A stretch of 64,000 nt of DNA from Coptis chinensis (Eukaryota > Streptophyta > Magnoliopsida > Ranunculales > Ranunculaceae), in assembly GCA_015680905.1 (NCBI GenBank), contig CM027377.1, positions 88,887,001 to 88,951,000 of the forward strand, given 5' to 3'. The position numbers and the translations under genes were made by a program. This document shows, one piece after another, positions 10,271 to 20,965 of the stretch (positions are counted from its first letter, which is position 1; each line of letters opens with the position of its first letter). The notes beneath the pieces were generated by a model that was given only the letters and a program-made list of their open reading frames with translations, was not told where the DNA came from and made no database searches.

Positions 10271-11738
10271 TGATAAGAGCCCAAAACTGTAGTTTTAACC
10301 CTTTAACAGTCATACTTTTGGACCAATTATGTGAGTAATAATTAAGAGTTAACACTGATTACGTGTTTTTATGCATTCAAGGCTTCAAAGTTCATTATGT
10401 GCAGAAATGTGCCACTTTAGTGAGATAAAGGAGAAAAGGTCGGTTACTAAGGAGTTCCATGATTAAAGGCCAAGATTCAAGAAGATAAAGCCTTCCTAAA
10501 GCCCGGTCAAAAGCTGAAAAGTCGACACGGGCTGAAACAGCACACAAGTCAGCAGAACTTCCGAAAGCCGTATCTTTGGACTCAGACCTTAGAATTGGGC
10601 CTACCTTATGTCAAAACGACCGGCTCGGAAAGAGCTTTCCAATGGTCTAAGCCTTAACGCAATCAGAGGAGCAGAAGTGGACGAAAAGTCTGTGGAAGCC
10701 AACTGCAGCTGAAGAGGTATTTTTTGGACTGAAAGAATTGGGTTTTGGGCCTGATTCTCTGGCCCAAAACATGGCTCCAAGCCCATGCACGATTTTTGGA
10801 TCTGAAAGTATAAAAACCAAAGTTTAGCTCTTTGTTAATGGTAGCTAGTTAGACCTAAAATAAAATAGATAATTCTAGATCTGTTTTCATTAATTAAATT
10901 AAGCTTTAGATCCATTTTAAATTCTTGTTTTAGATTAAGTCTTTGAATCATTGTTCTTGATTGATTAGATAAATAAAATAGTTGTTTTATCAATTTCGAA
11001 TTGTGTTATTTCAATTTATAGATCTGATTTTAATTCTTGTTGATTATCATTCCGTAGTTTAAATAGATTGAACCATTGTTAGTTAATTTAGTTAAGTTAG
11101 AATTTTAATATGATGGGTAGTTATAATGAAATGGGAAATGATGGTTTGATGACTCAAGGCTAAAACCTCCATTAGAGGGGTTGATGAAACCTTGATGAAA
11201 ACTTAGTGGTATAGTGTAGAAACATTGTAGAATATATTCCAATCTAGAAGGTCGTGATTCGCCATGAGAATGGGTGGACGACCTCACATGCTAGTTAGTA
11301 CTCGGTAGAAATGCCATGAACACTAGGGATTAGAACTCGAATTTCTTGCCGTAAGAACGTAAGAATCGAGATACAAGAATCTATGGTAGGCTATAAGTTG
11401 GATTCGAGGTGGATTCAATTTCCCTCTAATCCTTTATCTAGATTCAAGCACAATCATATTTCCATAGCATTCGTAGTTAAATTCAAGTAATCAAATTCAG
11501 TAAGTATCGTAGTATATCACCTTCGTAAAGCTCTCATTGACTTAAGACCGATTAATTAGATTAGAAAACAATTCCATGCTAGAGCACTAGGAGTGGAACG
11601 AACTTCCTACTCCACTATCTGTTCAATAGAAAGAGAGTAGAAACTTTGATAAATATAGACTCGTAAATAGTTTTAGTTTACTTACGTTTTGAGTTCATCG
11701 TTCATTTCGTAGGTAGACTATATTTTTTATGATTATCA
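10271..11738 (+). repeat. 5' LTR of element A
   Basis: 1,468 bp, starts TGATAAGAGCCCAAAACTG and ends GATTATCA. Nearly identical to 23720-25182 and closely related to the LTRs of B and G. Confidence 0.95.
10743..10816 (+). promoter_or_regulatory. LTR promoter: dyad element and TATA box
   Basis: A perfect 9-bp inverted repeat, TTTTGGGCC/GGCCCAAAA with a 9-nt loop (10743-10769), lies 40 bp upstream of TATAAAAA (10809-10816). GGCCCA is the core of the plant site II/Up1 class of elements bound by TCP factors. The dyad is perfect in the LTRs of A, B and G and imperfect in C and D. Expected to start the genomic RNA within the LTR. Confidence 0.6.
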
Positions 11739-11740
11739 AA

Positions 11741-11757
11741 TGGCGCCGCTGCCATCT
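11741..11757 (+). other. Primer-binding site of A
   Basis: TGGCGCCGCTGCCATCT begins two bases after the LTR. TGGCGCCG matches the tRNA-Asp-type primer-binding site known for Athila elements; the following bases diverge from it. The same site is at 31517 (B) and 61135 (G). Confidence 0.8.
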
Positions 11758-12291
11758 TAGTTGCACTTTAGCATTGTTTTCATAGTAGAATTAGTCATTT
11801 TAAGTCCCATTAAACCCACCCACCCTTGTTTGATTCATACTGTGGTTATTCGTTTCAGCGTTGAAAAATTCCGGGACAGAATTACCGCGAGCGATGATCG
11901 CGCTTATAAGGAGCGGCGCTGCGCTATATATATTCTGGACTTCGAGCGACCGCCCTCACTTACTTGGACTTCGATGCCAGCCACCGACGACCAGCCCTCC
12001 GCCACTTCATCTGGACAAGGAGCGAATCCAAGACTATGCAAGCGCGACCGCGCCCTATGCAAAATTTTGCGGATTTCTACAGCTTTGTTTCGAACTTCGA
12101 TTTTTAAGTTTACTTTTTCAGTGTTCTAACTTGTTATTTACACTGAACATGCGTAAAAAAGACGCTATTCATAAGCGAAGCAAGGACGCTATCAGGTATT
12201 CCTTTCTTCCATACCTCGCATCTCCAGTTAGAGGTTCATACTAATATATCAAGATTGTTTGAATTGTTTTCGTGTTTAGACTTAGACTTGG
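11758..12291 (+). other. gag leader with GC-rich motif array
   Basis: Untranslated leader between primer-binding site and gag. Contains degenerate copies of the motif GAGCGCGACCCGCGCCCT at 11911-11925, 11944-11957 and 12041-12056 and more decayed ones near 11887. B and G have better preserved arrays. The open frames across this region have no family resemblance. Confidence 0.65.
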
Positions 12292-14318
12292 ATGAGATTA
12301 AGGTCTGGTCGGAGAAAAACACCGAACATAATTAACCGTCAACAAACAAACATATCGAGTATACCAATCACAACACCTCTAACTACTATCCCACCAACCA
12401 TACCTGACATAATGGGTGAAGAAAAAGAGACTCCTCTCTCCGACTTCTACAAAGCTTTGAGCGATAGCCCTAAATCTTGCATCGTTCTAGCAGACCTAGT
12501 GGGGGATTTTCGAATCCCCCCAAACATATTTAATTTGTTACCCGTTTTCCATGGTTTAGGCCATGAAAAACCTTACCAACACATGCGTAGGATTGAACAA
12601 GTCCTTACAACATTCCATCATCCTACGGTTGGTGCGGAACAAATTAAACTGAGGGTATTTCCCTTCACCTTAGCCGATAAGGCAGCGTCTTGGTTTACTA
12701 CCCAAGCGCCTAACTCTGTGGACTCGTGGGCTAAACTTGTTCAGCTATTTATGGAACATTTTTACCCACCCCTAAAGACGGATGAAATGTTTTCCAAGAT
12801 TTATTTCTTCCGACAGAACCCTCATGAATCATTTTCTGAGGCTTGGAATCGTTTCACCGATCTGCTAATAGAGTGTCCACACCATAACCTAGCAAAAGAC
12901 ACGTTAGTTCGTGCCTTTTTCAAAGGACTTCAACATCACCATAAAGAAGTCCTTGACATAATGAATGGGGGTAGTTTCCTAAGTAAAGGAGCCTCAGAGG
13001 CTTACAAATTTTTAGAAGAACAAACTAAACGCAATAACAATTGGGGGGGGGGGGGAGTGATGATATCCCCCGCTCTGCTAGTTCCTCTTCAACAGTTAAG
13101 ATCGCTGGTATGTTTGAGATGAAACCCGATCCAGAACTTAAAAATTTAATCGAATCTCTAACTAAAAAAGTAGAGGCTATTTCTATTCAACAAAAGCCTA
13201 TTCCCGTCATGAATGTCAACTCCAACCCATGTAATTTCTGTTTGAGTCCTGAGCACCTTGACTCCTATTGTCCTCTCGCCTATGAACAACAACAATTAGA
13301 GCAAGATAATGTTTGCTCCATTAATAACTATCCTATTCCTAATGCCCCATGGAGACAACATCCCAACTTTAGTTGGCGAAACAATCAACAAGTTACAACT
13401 CCAGGGTTTAATAACCAAAATGTTAGGCAAACAAACAACTATAATCAAGCTCCACATAGGCAAGGACAGGGACAAGGTCAGAGAAATTATAATAATTATA
13501 ACAACCAAGCGCAACCACGACAAGGTGTAGCACAAGGTCAGAATAATTATAATAATTATAATACCAATAGAGGTATCGTTCCGGTTAACAATAGTAACTA
13601 TCAAAACCCACCCATAAATAATCAACGTGAGATAGTTCCAGTCGCACCACCTGTGGCTACTACACCTACACAACCGGACCGTATCGACGCCTTTATACAG
13701 GTTACCCAACAACTTTTCCAATCAATGACTCAATCAAACCAACAGATATTACAATCCATAAATCAGGGCATACAACAGTTATCCCAAGAGAAAGCCCAAC
13801 CAAAAGGCGTGTTTCCAGGACAAGCGATACCAAACCCTAAAACAACAAACACAGCCTTTGAGGTAAACGGTAATACTAGTACGGAAACGACAATAGTAGG
13901 TGACCTAAATGCCATCACCACTCTCCGCTCTGGAAAAGTGGTTGATAACAAAGTAACTATGCCTATAGTTACCCCATCAGTACTCCTTACACCGGATATC
14001 GAACTAGATAATGAAATAGATACTGATGAACCTACCACTATAGAGGTACCAGTTAAACCACAACCTAAGAAACAGAAAGCCAAGGTTACACATCAAGTCT
14101 ACCCATACGCTAAATATAGAGCGAAACCACCATTCCCTCAAAAATTAGCCATGCTAACCAGGGATACCAACTTCGAGGAGATTAGGAACGTTTTCAAAAA
14201 TCTAACGATAAACCTTCCTTTTCTCGAAGCTATTAAAAAGCTACCTAATCACGCTAAGTTTCTTAAAGAGTTGTGCACTACTAGGCGTAAGACCAACATA
14301 CCTAAAGACGCTTTTTAA
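12292..14318 (+). pseudogene. gag: gag of element A
   Basis: Encodes the structural protein that packages the element's RNA. Starts MRLRSGR at 12292. The Retrotrans_gag core runs from about residue 85 to 235 (RRIEQVLTTFHHP, AASWFTTQAPNSVDSWAKL, ESFSEAWNRFTDLL). A CCHC knuckle CNFCLSPEHLDSYC (C-x2-C-x4-H-x4-C) lies at about 13230. A long Asn/Gln/Tyr-rich segment follows (13340-13620), then TLRSGK and the conserved block LTRDTNFEEIRNVFKNLTI preceding protease. The frame changes inside a run of 13 G at 13043-13055, where related copies have 4 or 5, so two frames (12292-13122 and 13041-14318) are needed to read it. Otherwise open, and probably fused with protease in the ancestor. The G run could be slippage, or a sequencing error. 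Confidence 0.9.
13043..13055 (+). repeat. G13 homopolymer inside gag
   Basis: Thirteen G in a row where G has five and E four. It causes the frame break in gag of A. Confidence 0.85.
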
Positions 14319-14760
14319 TGAACAATTCCAACTTTATCCGAAAATAATGGAATTGTTAAGTACAAGGACCCCGGTCGCCCTATCTTGTAAAATGCACCTT
14401 AGGAGATTCCCACACGATGACCGCTTTATTAGACACGGGGCGAAGTGTTAACTTACTCCGTATTACTTGTATAAACAAATAGGTCTACAGGAAATGCAAC
14501 CTACAAAAATAACGTTGCAATTAGCGGACATGTGTCTATTAAGTCTCCTAAGGGTGTAGTGGAAAACGTGCTTGTTAAGGTTCAGATTTCTACTATCCTG
14601 CTGGATTTTGTTATCCTCGATACTGAAGTCGCTAATGACTCTGTACCGATCATCTTAGGGCCTTTTTAGCAACCGCCAACGACTTATTAATTGCCGCGAT
14701 GGTAAAATGTCCTTATCTTTTGGCCATCTCACGGTTGAGGTAAATGTTTTAAAATGATGA
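14319..14760 (+). pseudogene. Aspartic protease region of A
   Basis: Retropepsin-like protease that would cut the Gag-Pol polyprotein. The active-site block is read at 14426-14455 as LLDTGRSVNL; related copies in B and G read LLDLGASVN, the form usual in Athila. Later blocks [26 protein letters not shown] and VPIILGP-like are spread over all three frames, so several single-base indels have broken the gene. Directly follows gag with no gap, as expected for a continuous gag-pol. Confidence 0.7.
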
Positions 14761-15223
14761 AACAGTTTACCGATTCGATCTATAGATGGGGAGGTTAGCA
14801 TGATCGGAGAGCTTAGCTCAAGATTATTTTAACAACACGCGTTTTCGAAAACAATATATACAAATTCCTTTCTTTTGGAAAGTCAGATTTTGTAAATGAC
14901 TCCTACTTAGAGGAAGTCAACACCATCCTTGAGTCCACACCAATTGTAGACACGCGGGTTGCTCCACATATTGAGTATGAAAACTTGCTACCTAAGCAAG
15001 TATTCATTATGCAAAATGAGGACCCCCGACGAAATATCTATTGATTTTCCTCCCACCCCGGTGCTTAAACCCCTTCCCCGAGTTAAAATATATTCAACTC
15101 GATCCGGATGGTAGTCATCGGTAATTATATCTTTCTGTTATCTATGGATGAAGAGACACGTTTAATCCGGGTGATTAGGGAACATCGGTCTGCGATTGGT
15201 TGGTCCCTAGCTGACATTAAGGA
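14761..15223 (+). other. Protease to RT linker of A
   Basis: Frame-broken sequence between the protease and RT. Its first part (DGEVSMI, DYFNN-like words, 14790-14880) is shared with B. From about 14887 the two elements diverge completely. No domain recognised. Confidence 0.5.
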
Positions 15224-16200
15224 ATTGACCCTAATGTTTGCACTCATCATATCCATTTGGAGTATAACGCCAAGACTTTCGTGAACCTCGGCGTCGCTTG
15301 AACCCCGCCATGAAAGAGGTGGTTCGGGGAAGAAGTCTTATGATTACTCGATCGCGGGTATCATATACCCCATCTCGATAGCGAATGGGTAAGCCCCATT
15401 CATGTAGTTCCTAAGAAATCAGGAGTTACCATGGTTTAAGAAGCGGAAAGGGTGACTATGTTGTCACACAAGGTCCTATGAAATGGAGGATCTATATTGA
15501 TTCTGAGACGTTTAAATGCTATGACACGAAAGGATCACTTTCCTTTACCCTTTATAGATCAAATGCTTTCGAACGCCTAGCTGGTCATGCTTTTTATTGT
15601 TTTCTCGGATGGCTACTCGGGCTATTTTCAGATTATTATTGATATTGATGACCAAGAAAAGACTACCTTCACATGTCCCTTTGGAGCGTATGCCTATAAA
15701 CGAATGCCTTTTGGCCTTTGTAATGCTCTGGAACCTTCCAAATGTGTATGCTTCATATATTTAGTGACATGGTAGAGCTTTATGGAAGTTTTCATGGATG
15801 ATTTTTCTATCTATGGAGACTCCTTCATAGATTTGTTTGTCTAACTGTCTCTAAGGTTTTGACAAGGTGTGAAGAAAAGAGCCTCGTTTTAAACTGGGAA
15901 AAGTGTCATTTCATGGTGAAAAAGGGCATAGTACTAGGTCACATTGTATCTAGTGATGGCATCGAAGCGGATAAGGCCAAACTAGATAAGATAGCGACTC
16001 TACCTAAACCACGGACTGTCCGTGATATTAGAGCCTTTCTAGGCCATGCAGGTTTTTATAGGCGATTTATTAAAGACTTCTCGAAAATAGCTAGGCCTTT
16101 AACTAATCTGCTTTTGAAAGATGCAATCTTTGATTTTAATTTTAACTGTAAGCAGGCTTTTAAAACTTTAAAAGGCGCCCTAACATCTGCACCAATTATA
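15224..16200 (+). pseudogene. Reverse transcriptase of A
   Basis: Copies the RNA into DNA. The fingers and palm region is frame-broken but shows the expected blocks in order: EPRRRLNPAM (about 15280), KWRIYIDSE, DGYSGYFQI (about 15605), TTFTCPFGAYAYKRMPFGLC (15660-15720) and the catalytic MDDFSIYGDS at 15794. The second catalytic Asp pair is therefore present. From 15859 the frame is clean: LGHIVSSDGIEADKAKL, then AFLGHAGFYRRFIKDFSKIA of the thumb/connection. The frame 15859-17919 is one continuous reading frame interrupted only by stops at 16201, about 16216 and 17002. Confidence 0.85.
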
Positions 16201-16233
16201 TAGCCTCCCGATTAGTCTAAACCTTTCAAACTC

Positions 16234-17004
16234 ATGTGTGATGCTAGTGACTATGCAGTGGGTGCAGTCTTGGGACAAAAACTAGATAATAAGTCCACTA
16301 TCATTTATTATGCTAGTAAAACATTAAACGATGCTCAACAAAATTATTCAACTACAGAAAAAGAATTCTTAGCCGTCATTTATGCTTTAGATAAGTTTTG
16401 TCCTTATTTGGTTGGTTCTAAAACTTTAGTTTACACGGACCATGCAGCCCTTACGTACCTTCTTGCAAAGAAGGATACTAAGCAGAGATTGATCCGATGG
16501 ATCCTTCTCCTACAAGAGTTCACATTAGAAATAAAGGACAAAAGTGGGGTCGAAAACGTAGTTGCCGACCACTTATCTAGACTCACAAACGACGATCAGA
16601 CTGATTCTGAGTCCATACCGGAATCTTTTCCTGATGAGCATCTGTATGCCATTTTTTCAGCACCATGGTATGCTGACATTGTAAATTATCTAGCGGCTGA
16701 TGTTATGCCTTATAATTGGTCAAGGAATGAACGTAAAAAGTTTTTGGCCAGAGTTAAGTTATACTACTCGGATGAGCCCTACCTTTTTAAGTATTGTGCG
16801 GATCAGATTATTCGTCGTTGTATTCCCCAGTGGGAATATAATGAAGTTCTATCATTCTGCCATGACAAAGAGTGTGGTGGACATTTTAGTGGGATGAAAA
16901 TAGCCGCTAAAGTTCTGCAATGTGGATTTTATTGGCCTACCCTTTTTAAGGATGCCCAAGTGCATTGCAAGGCGTGTATCGTTGTTGCCAACAACTTGGG
17001 CTAA
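16234..17004 (+). pseudogene. RNase H and integrase zinc-binding domain of A
   Basis: RNase H removes the RNA strand during reverse transcription. Visible catalytic blocks: [14 protein letters not shown] (first Asp), [12 protein letters not shown] (Glu), [12 protein letters not shown] (Asp), and the closing ADHLSRL. It is followed by the integrase N-terminal HHCC domain [15 protein letters not shown] ... HCKAC (16860-16975). The segment is open but bounded by in-frame stops: TAG at 16201 and about 16216 and TAA at 17002. These fit CAG, TGG and CAA/CAG codons hit by C-to-T or G-to-A changes. No indel is needed from 15859 to 17919. Confidence 0.88.
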
Positions 17005-17019
17005 TTACTTAAACGTAAT

Positions 17020-17919
17020 ATGATGCCATTAAATCCAATCTTGATCGTAGAAATTTTCGACGTTTGGGGCATTGATTTCATGGGTTCTTTCCCGGTTTCC
17101 CACGGTTTCATTTATATTCTAGTTGCCGTGGACTACGTGTCTAAATGGATAGAGGCCCTAGCTTGCCGTAGCAATGACAAGAAGACCGTTGTATTTTTTA
17201 TTAAAGAATATATTTTCTGTCGGTTTGGCATTCCTAAAGCCATCATTAGTGATGGTGGAACACATTTTTGCAACAGAGTTGTTGCATCCCTAGTGAGAAA
17301 GTATGGAGTTACACACAAAGTAGCAACTCCTTATCATCCACAAACTAGCGGACAAGTAGAAGTTTCTAATAGGGAAATCAAAAAGATTTTAGAAATAACT
17401 GTAAACCCCGATAGGAAAGACTGGTCAAAGCCGCCTATCGGATGCCTTATGGGCGATAGAACTGCTTTCAAAACTCCTATAGGTATGTCTCCCTTTAGAC
17501 TTGTTTTTGGGAAACCATGTCATTTGCCCGTTGAATTAGAGCACCGTGCTCTGTGGGCTATAAAAAGCCTTAACTTCAATATCGATGAGGCAGGTGTCAA
17601 ACGCAAGTTGCAATTGAATGAGCTTGAAGAAATCCGTAGCGATTCGTACGATCTCGCGAAGGATTATAAAGCTAACATGAAACGTGTTTATGATAAGCAT
17701 ATCTTGTGCAAAGAGTTTGTGGTCGGCCAAAAGGTTTTGCTTTACAACTCCCGTCTACATGTTTTCCCAAGCAAACTAAAAACCCGTTGGTCTGGCCCTT
17801 TTCTAGTTACTGAAGTCACCCCTTACGGGGCAATCACCTTGGTAAATCCAAATGACAACAGTACCTTTCAAGTTAATGGTCAACGGTTAAAACATTTTCA
17901 CGAACTTCGTCCCCCCTGA
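17020..17919 (+). pseudogene. Integrase core and C-terminal domain of A
   Basis: Inserts the DNA copy into the genome. Catalytic D-D-35-E triad visible: Asp in [11 protein letters not shown], Asp in [10 protein letters not shown], and Glu 36 residues later in [11 protein letters not shown]. The C-terminal part has the Athila-type blocks [18 protein letters not shown] and [10 protein letters not shown], then [17 protein letters not shown] and WSGPFLV. Ends at 17919 with HFHELRPP. Same frame as the RNase H piece and separated from it only by the TAA at 17002, so the ancestor was one polyprotein. This is the best preserved coding stretch of the element (299 codons open). Confidence 0.93.
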
Positions 17920-18936
17920 TGTAGAGGAAGTCCTTTTACAGGACCCTGTCTATGAGGACTGACCCTTGTCATTTGGTGTACTTACTTTCAATACTGATAA
18001 GTACACCATTCAGGTAACTCGGCCCTCCCTATGGAGTGTGTGGCTGTAAGTACCGGATCCTAAGTCCAACAGTTTACATAATTCACGTTTTCCACTTTTG
18101 CATGTTTTCTCGGTTTTTGAGTCATGTTCCTCTATGGAGTGAATTATGTATTTATTGTTTTTGTGTTTCTTATAATAAACATATAAAAATAAAATTAAAA
18201 TTCTTAAAATCATAGAAATAGCAATCCAACAAGTCTTGGGAATCGACTTTTAAGCGACCCGTTGTTGTAAACAAATTTTGTGTTTAAAAATTTGTTTGGG
18301 GGTGGGCAGTCGATCTTTCCATCGGGATTGTTCGAACTTTCCATTGGTTTTGTTTAGGCCCATTAGTTCAATTGGGTTGACGTAATCTAAACTAAGATTT
18401 CCTTCGTTCGCATAACTTACGTCACACACGCACTTCGAGGCATTCTTCCACCCTCTTATACGTCACCCATGGTTGGAATTGAGTGTTTTATGGATCATTG
18501 GATTGGAAATTCTCTATTGATCATTTCCATAACTCATTCGCCAAAATCGGGGAGAAGTAAGCGGCAAATTGAGTTTGAATTTGCGCGAAAAATCGGAAAA
18601 TTTCGGAATTCAAACTGGGCTTGGGCCCAACCCGCACGCACAGTGTTTCCACTTCAATCCCAAACCGCCGGTTACATATTAAATTAAATTTTGGAAACCA
18701 AAATAAAAAAATAAATATAGAGAGAGGGAAGAAAACCTAACTATACCTACACCAAGGAAATCAAATCCACCTAAATCTTCTCTAAACAATCATCACCACC
18801 AACCCAACTTCGAAAAACAGCCAACAATTATAGTTTCCACCACCACCACCAATGCCACCAACGCCGTTTTTAGTAGTTTTCTTCAAAACTCACCTCCCCC
18901 ACAGTCTACAAACCATTAGTAGTCTAAGAAATTTCA
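17920..18936 (+). other. Spacer between pol and ORF-a in A
   Basis: Non-coding, conserved in B (35330-36354) and C (58929-59656). Contains CTCTATGGAGTG-like words, a polypurine-like module TTTGTTTGGGGGTGGG at 18291-18306, and a conserved block with GCACTTCGAGGCATT and GGATCATTGGATTG (18430-18560), then GGGCTTGGGCCCAACCCG. Confidence 0.6.
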
Positions 18937-20077
18937 ATGGCGCTACGACGTAGAATTTTGCGGAACAACGTTTGCTTCCCGCAGTTTGGCGCCATTTTAC
19001 GACGGAGATGTTCAAGAGACATTGGAACGGATTTGTGGTACTCAACTGAGGAGTTCTATCACTATGATTTGGTAGAACAGTTTTATAAAAAATCGAGAAT
19101 TGGAAGGGATAGGATTTTCATAAAGTTAGGAGGAACGCGGAGAGAAGTAACGCCGACCGGTTGTTATTTGAATGTTAGGAATTACGCTTTGAAAGCAACC
19201 TAGTAACGACAATTCGGGGAACCCCAAAGATATCGGAGTTCCTGCTTTGATGAAGGATACTGGTCGTGGAGGGTGAATACAATCCAACATCCCATTCGTC
19301 CGCCCGGACCACCACGAGAACCAATCAACCGGCCAGAGCTCAATGGATTGGTAGGAACGCCCTCGGAAAGACAAAGTCGATGATATTGGCCCGCAATGTC
19401 CCGACGTTCTCTGGATTTTGCAAACAAAGAAGTATAATTTCTGCATCCTTGATTTAATGTTTAATGTGATTCGAGGTGGGGAAGAGTTTAGCCTCTTCTG
19501 TATTGATCACTAAGATCATGCTCTCCTTTACGGTGCCGCAAAGATCTGCTCCTATTAAGATCAAATTGCATTCTAATGCAAGTATCTATCTGGATTGCAT
19601 CCAAGAGACTTGGCCGTTGTCCGAAGAAAAATGGATGAGTCGGAGGATGAAAGGGAAGATATGACATGGATGGATGAAGATGTATTAGAGAAGTGTAATT
19701 CTAATGTAGAACGCATGCAAATGTTGCAAACTGCCTTGTGGTGCGTTTATGGTATTTGTGGAGATATCCGAAATAGACAGATAGTAGTTCAAAAGAAGCA
19801 AGGGAACCTTCAGAGGAGATTTGAAATGCTCGAAAGGGTTCTGGACGATATCTTGTATAACATAGAGACTATCCACCAGGAACAACAAACCGATTAAGAT
19901 GCAAGATTTTGGTGCGAGATGGAAGCCCAACGCTTGTTCCGAATAGAGATGCTACGACGCATGCCACCCGTGGAGGACTCTGTTTCAGCCGAGTCCGACA
20001 GGCATGAGCGTCATCGCCAAAGGATAGAGGGTTCAAGCCAATCTCCATCTCAGGGTCCATCATCATCACAAAACTAG
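18937..20077 (+). pseudogene. ORF-a of element A
   Basis: First of two genes after integrase. Starts MALRRRILRNNVCFPQFG; in frame, LWYSTEEFYHYDLVEQFYKK and RIFIKLGGTRREV match LWYSTNDFYHEYLVRQFYK and RIFVKVAERRREV of C. After frame breaks near 19200 and 19430 it continues through a KIM block to an acidic stretch (MDESEDEREDM) and a coiled-coil-like C-terminus (19595-19897), then a Ser/Pro-rich tail. Family resemblance is to the plant 'putative plant transposon protein' domain (PF20167, recalled). No signal peptide and no clear membrane segment, so an envelope role is not supported. Function unknown. Confidence 0.7.
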
Positions 20078-20965
20078 GTGTTCACCCCAGTTGGAGTTCG
20101 CTGTTATTTCATAATTTCGTTTTATTAGAAGGATTTTAATTCAGTAGTTAAATTTAAATAGTAATGTGTTTATTTAATGTTGTTTGGATTTATATTTTAT
20201 TTTATTTTTAATATAATTGGTTATTTTCGAGTACTGCTTGTTTTATCATTTATCCCACCTTCCCGACTTGTTTGGGGGTGGAAATATTTAGATCGAGCAT
20301 AAGTCGTTATATGATCATATATATGTGAAGTTATTTTGGAGGAAAGGTTGATAATTTGGCCGATATCGGCATATCTATGACTTGTGTGGTGGTAGCATGA
20401 AATCTAGGAGAGTTTAGAAGTTCCTATTCTAAATCCAGTATGAAAGATACCAGGATTTTTAGGAAATCATGAAAATGGCTTGTTTAGTTTTAGGTTTTGG
20501 GAATTTTCCTATTTCCGGAAATTGCCTTCAAATAAATAGGGAACTTCCCGATTCATTTTGGAAGCTCCTAACCTATTTAAACTCCATCCTTTCTACACTA
20601 ACAAACCACAATACATCCCACCATTATCCCACACCATCCACTCCAAGTTTTACCTTCTTTTTGCTCTAAACTCCGGTTTCAGCGCTTACGAGCGCCCTGT
20701 GCCCTTTACTTTTTTTTGAAGAATTTTGTCAGAGCACGACCGCCCTCATACTGAGTGCGACCCACCCTCAGCTACTGGACCTAGAGCGCGACCCGCCCTC
20801 ATACCAAGCGCGACCCGCGCCATAACACTAATCGCATTTACACAAGAGCGCGACCGCGTTCTATCTGAGCGCGCGCATACCTACATTTTTCGTGAACGCG
20901 GAAATTTCCAATTTTCACAGGGTCATTCCAAGATTTTTTGTGGAACTGTTCAAAGAGTAGTTAAG
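20078..20965 (+). other. ORF-a to ORF-b spacer with internal promoter candidate (A)
   Basis: Non-coding and conserved in B and C. In order: polypurine-like module CTTGTTTGGGGGTGGA at 20267-20282; conserved block with ATTTCCGGAAATTGCC; a degenerate TATA box CTATTTAAAC at 20573-20582 (CTATATAAAC in B and C) followed by TTCTACACT; then the GC-rich array at 20681-20878; then AAATTTCCAATTTTCACAG before the ATG. The order TATA, array, ATG copies that of the LTR promoter, gag leader and gag. Confidence 0.55.
20681..20878 (+). repeat. GC-rich motif array before ORF-b (A)
   Basis: Copies of the GAGCGCGACCCGCGCCCT motif at about 20681, 20732, 20753, 20783, 20806, 20846 and 20867, separated by AT-richer spacers. 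Same motif as in the gag leaders of A, B, E and G. Confidence 0.75.

Noticed and set aside
11761..12244. Open frames of 122 and 127 codons in the gag leader
   Set aside because: They run over the primer-binding leader and GC array; the frames are not kept in B or G.
13296..13721. Reverse-strand 141-codon open frame, and similar ones at 12613-13101-type positions in G (62613-63101)
   Set aside because: Antisense shadow of the Asn/Gln/Tyr-rich gag segment; its Ile/Leu-rich content is just the complement of AAY codons.
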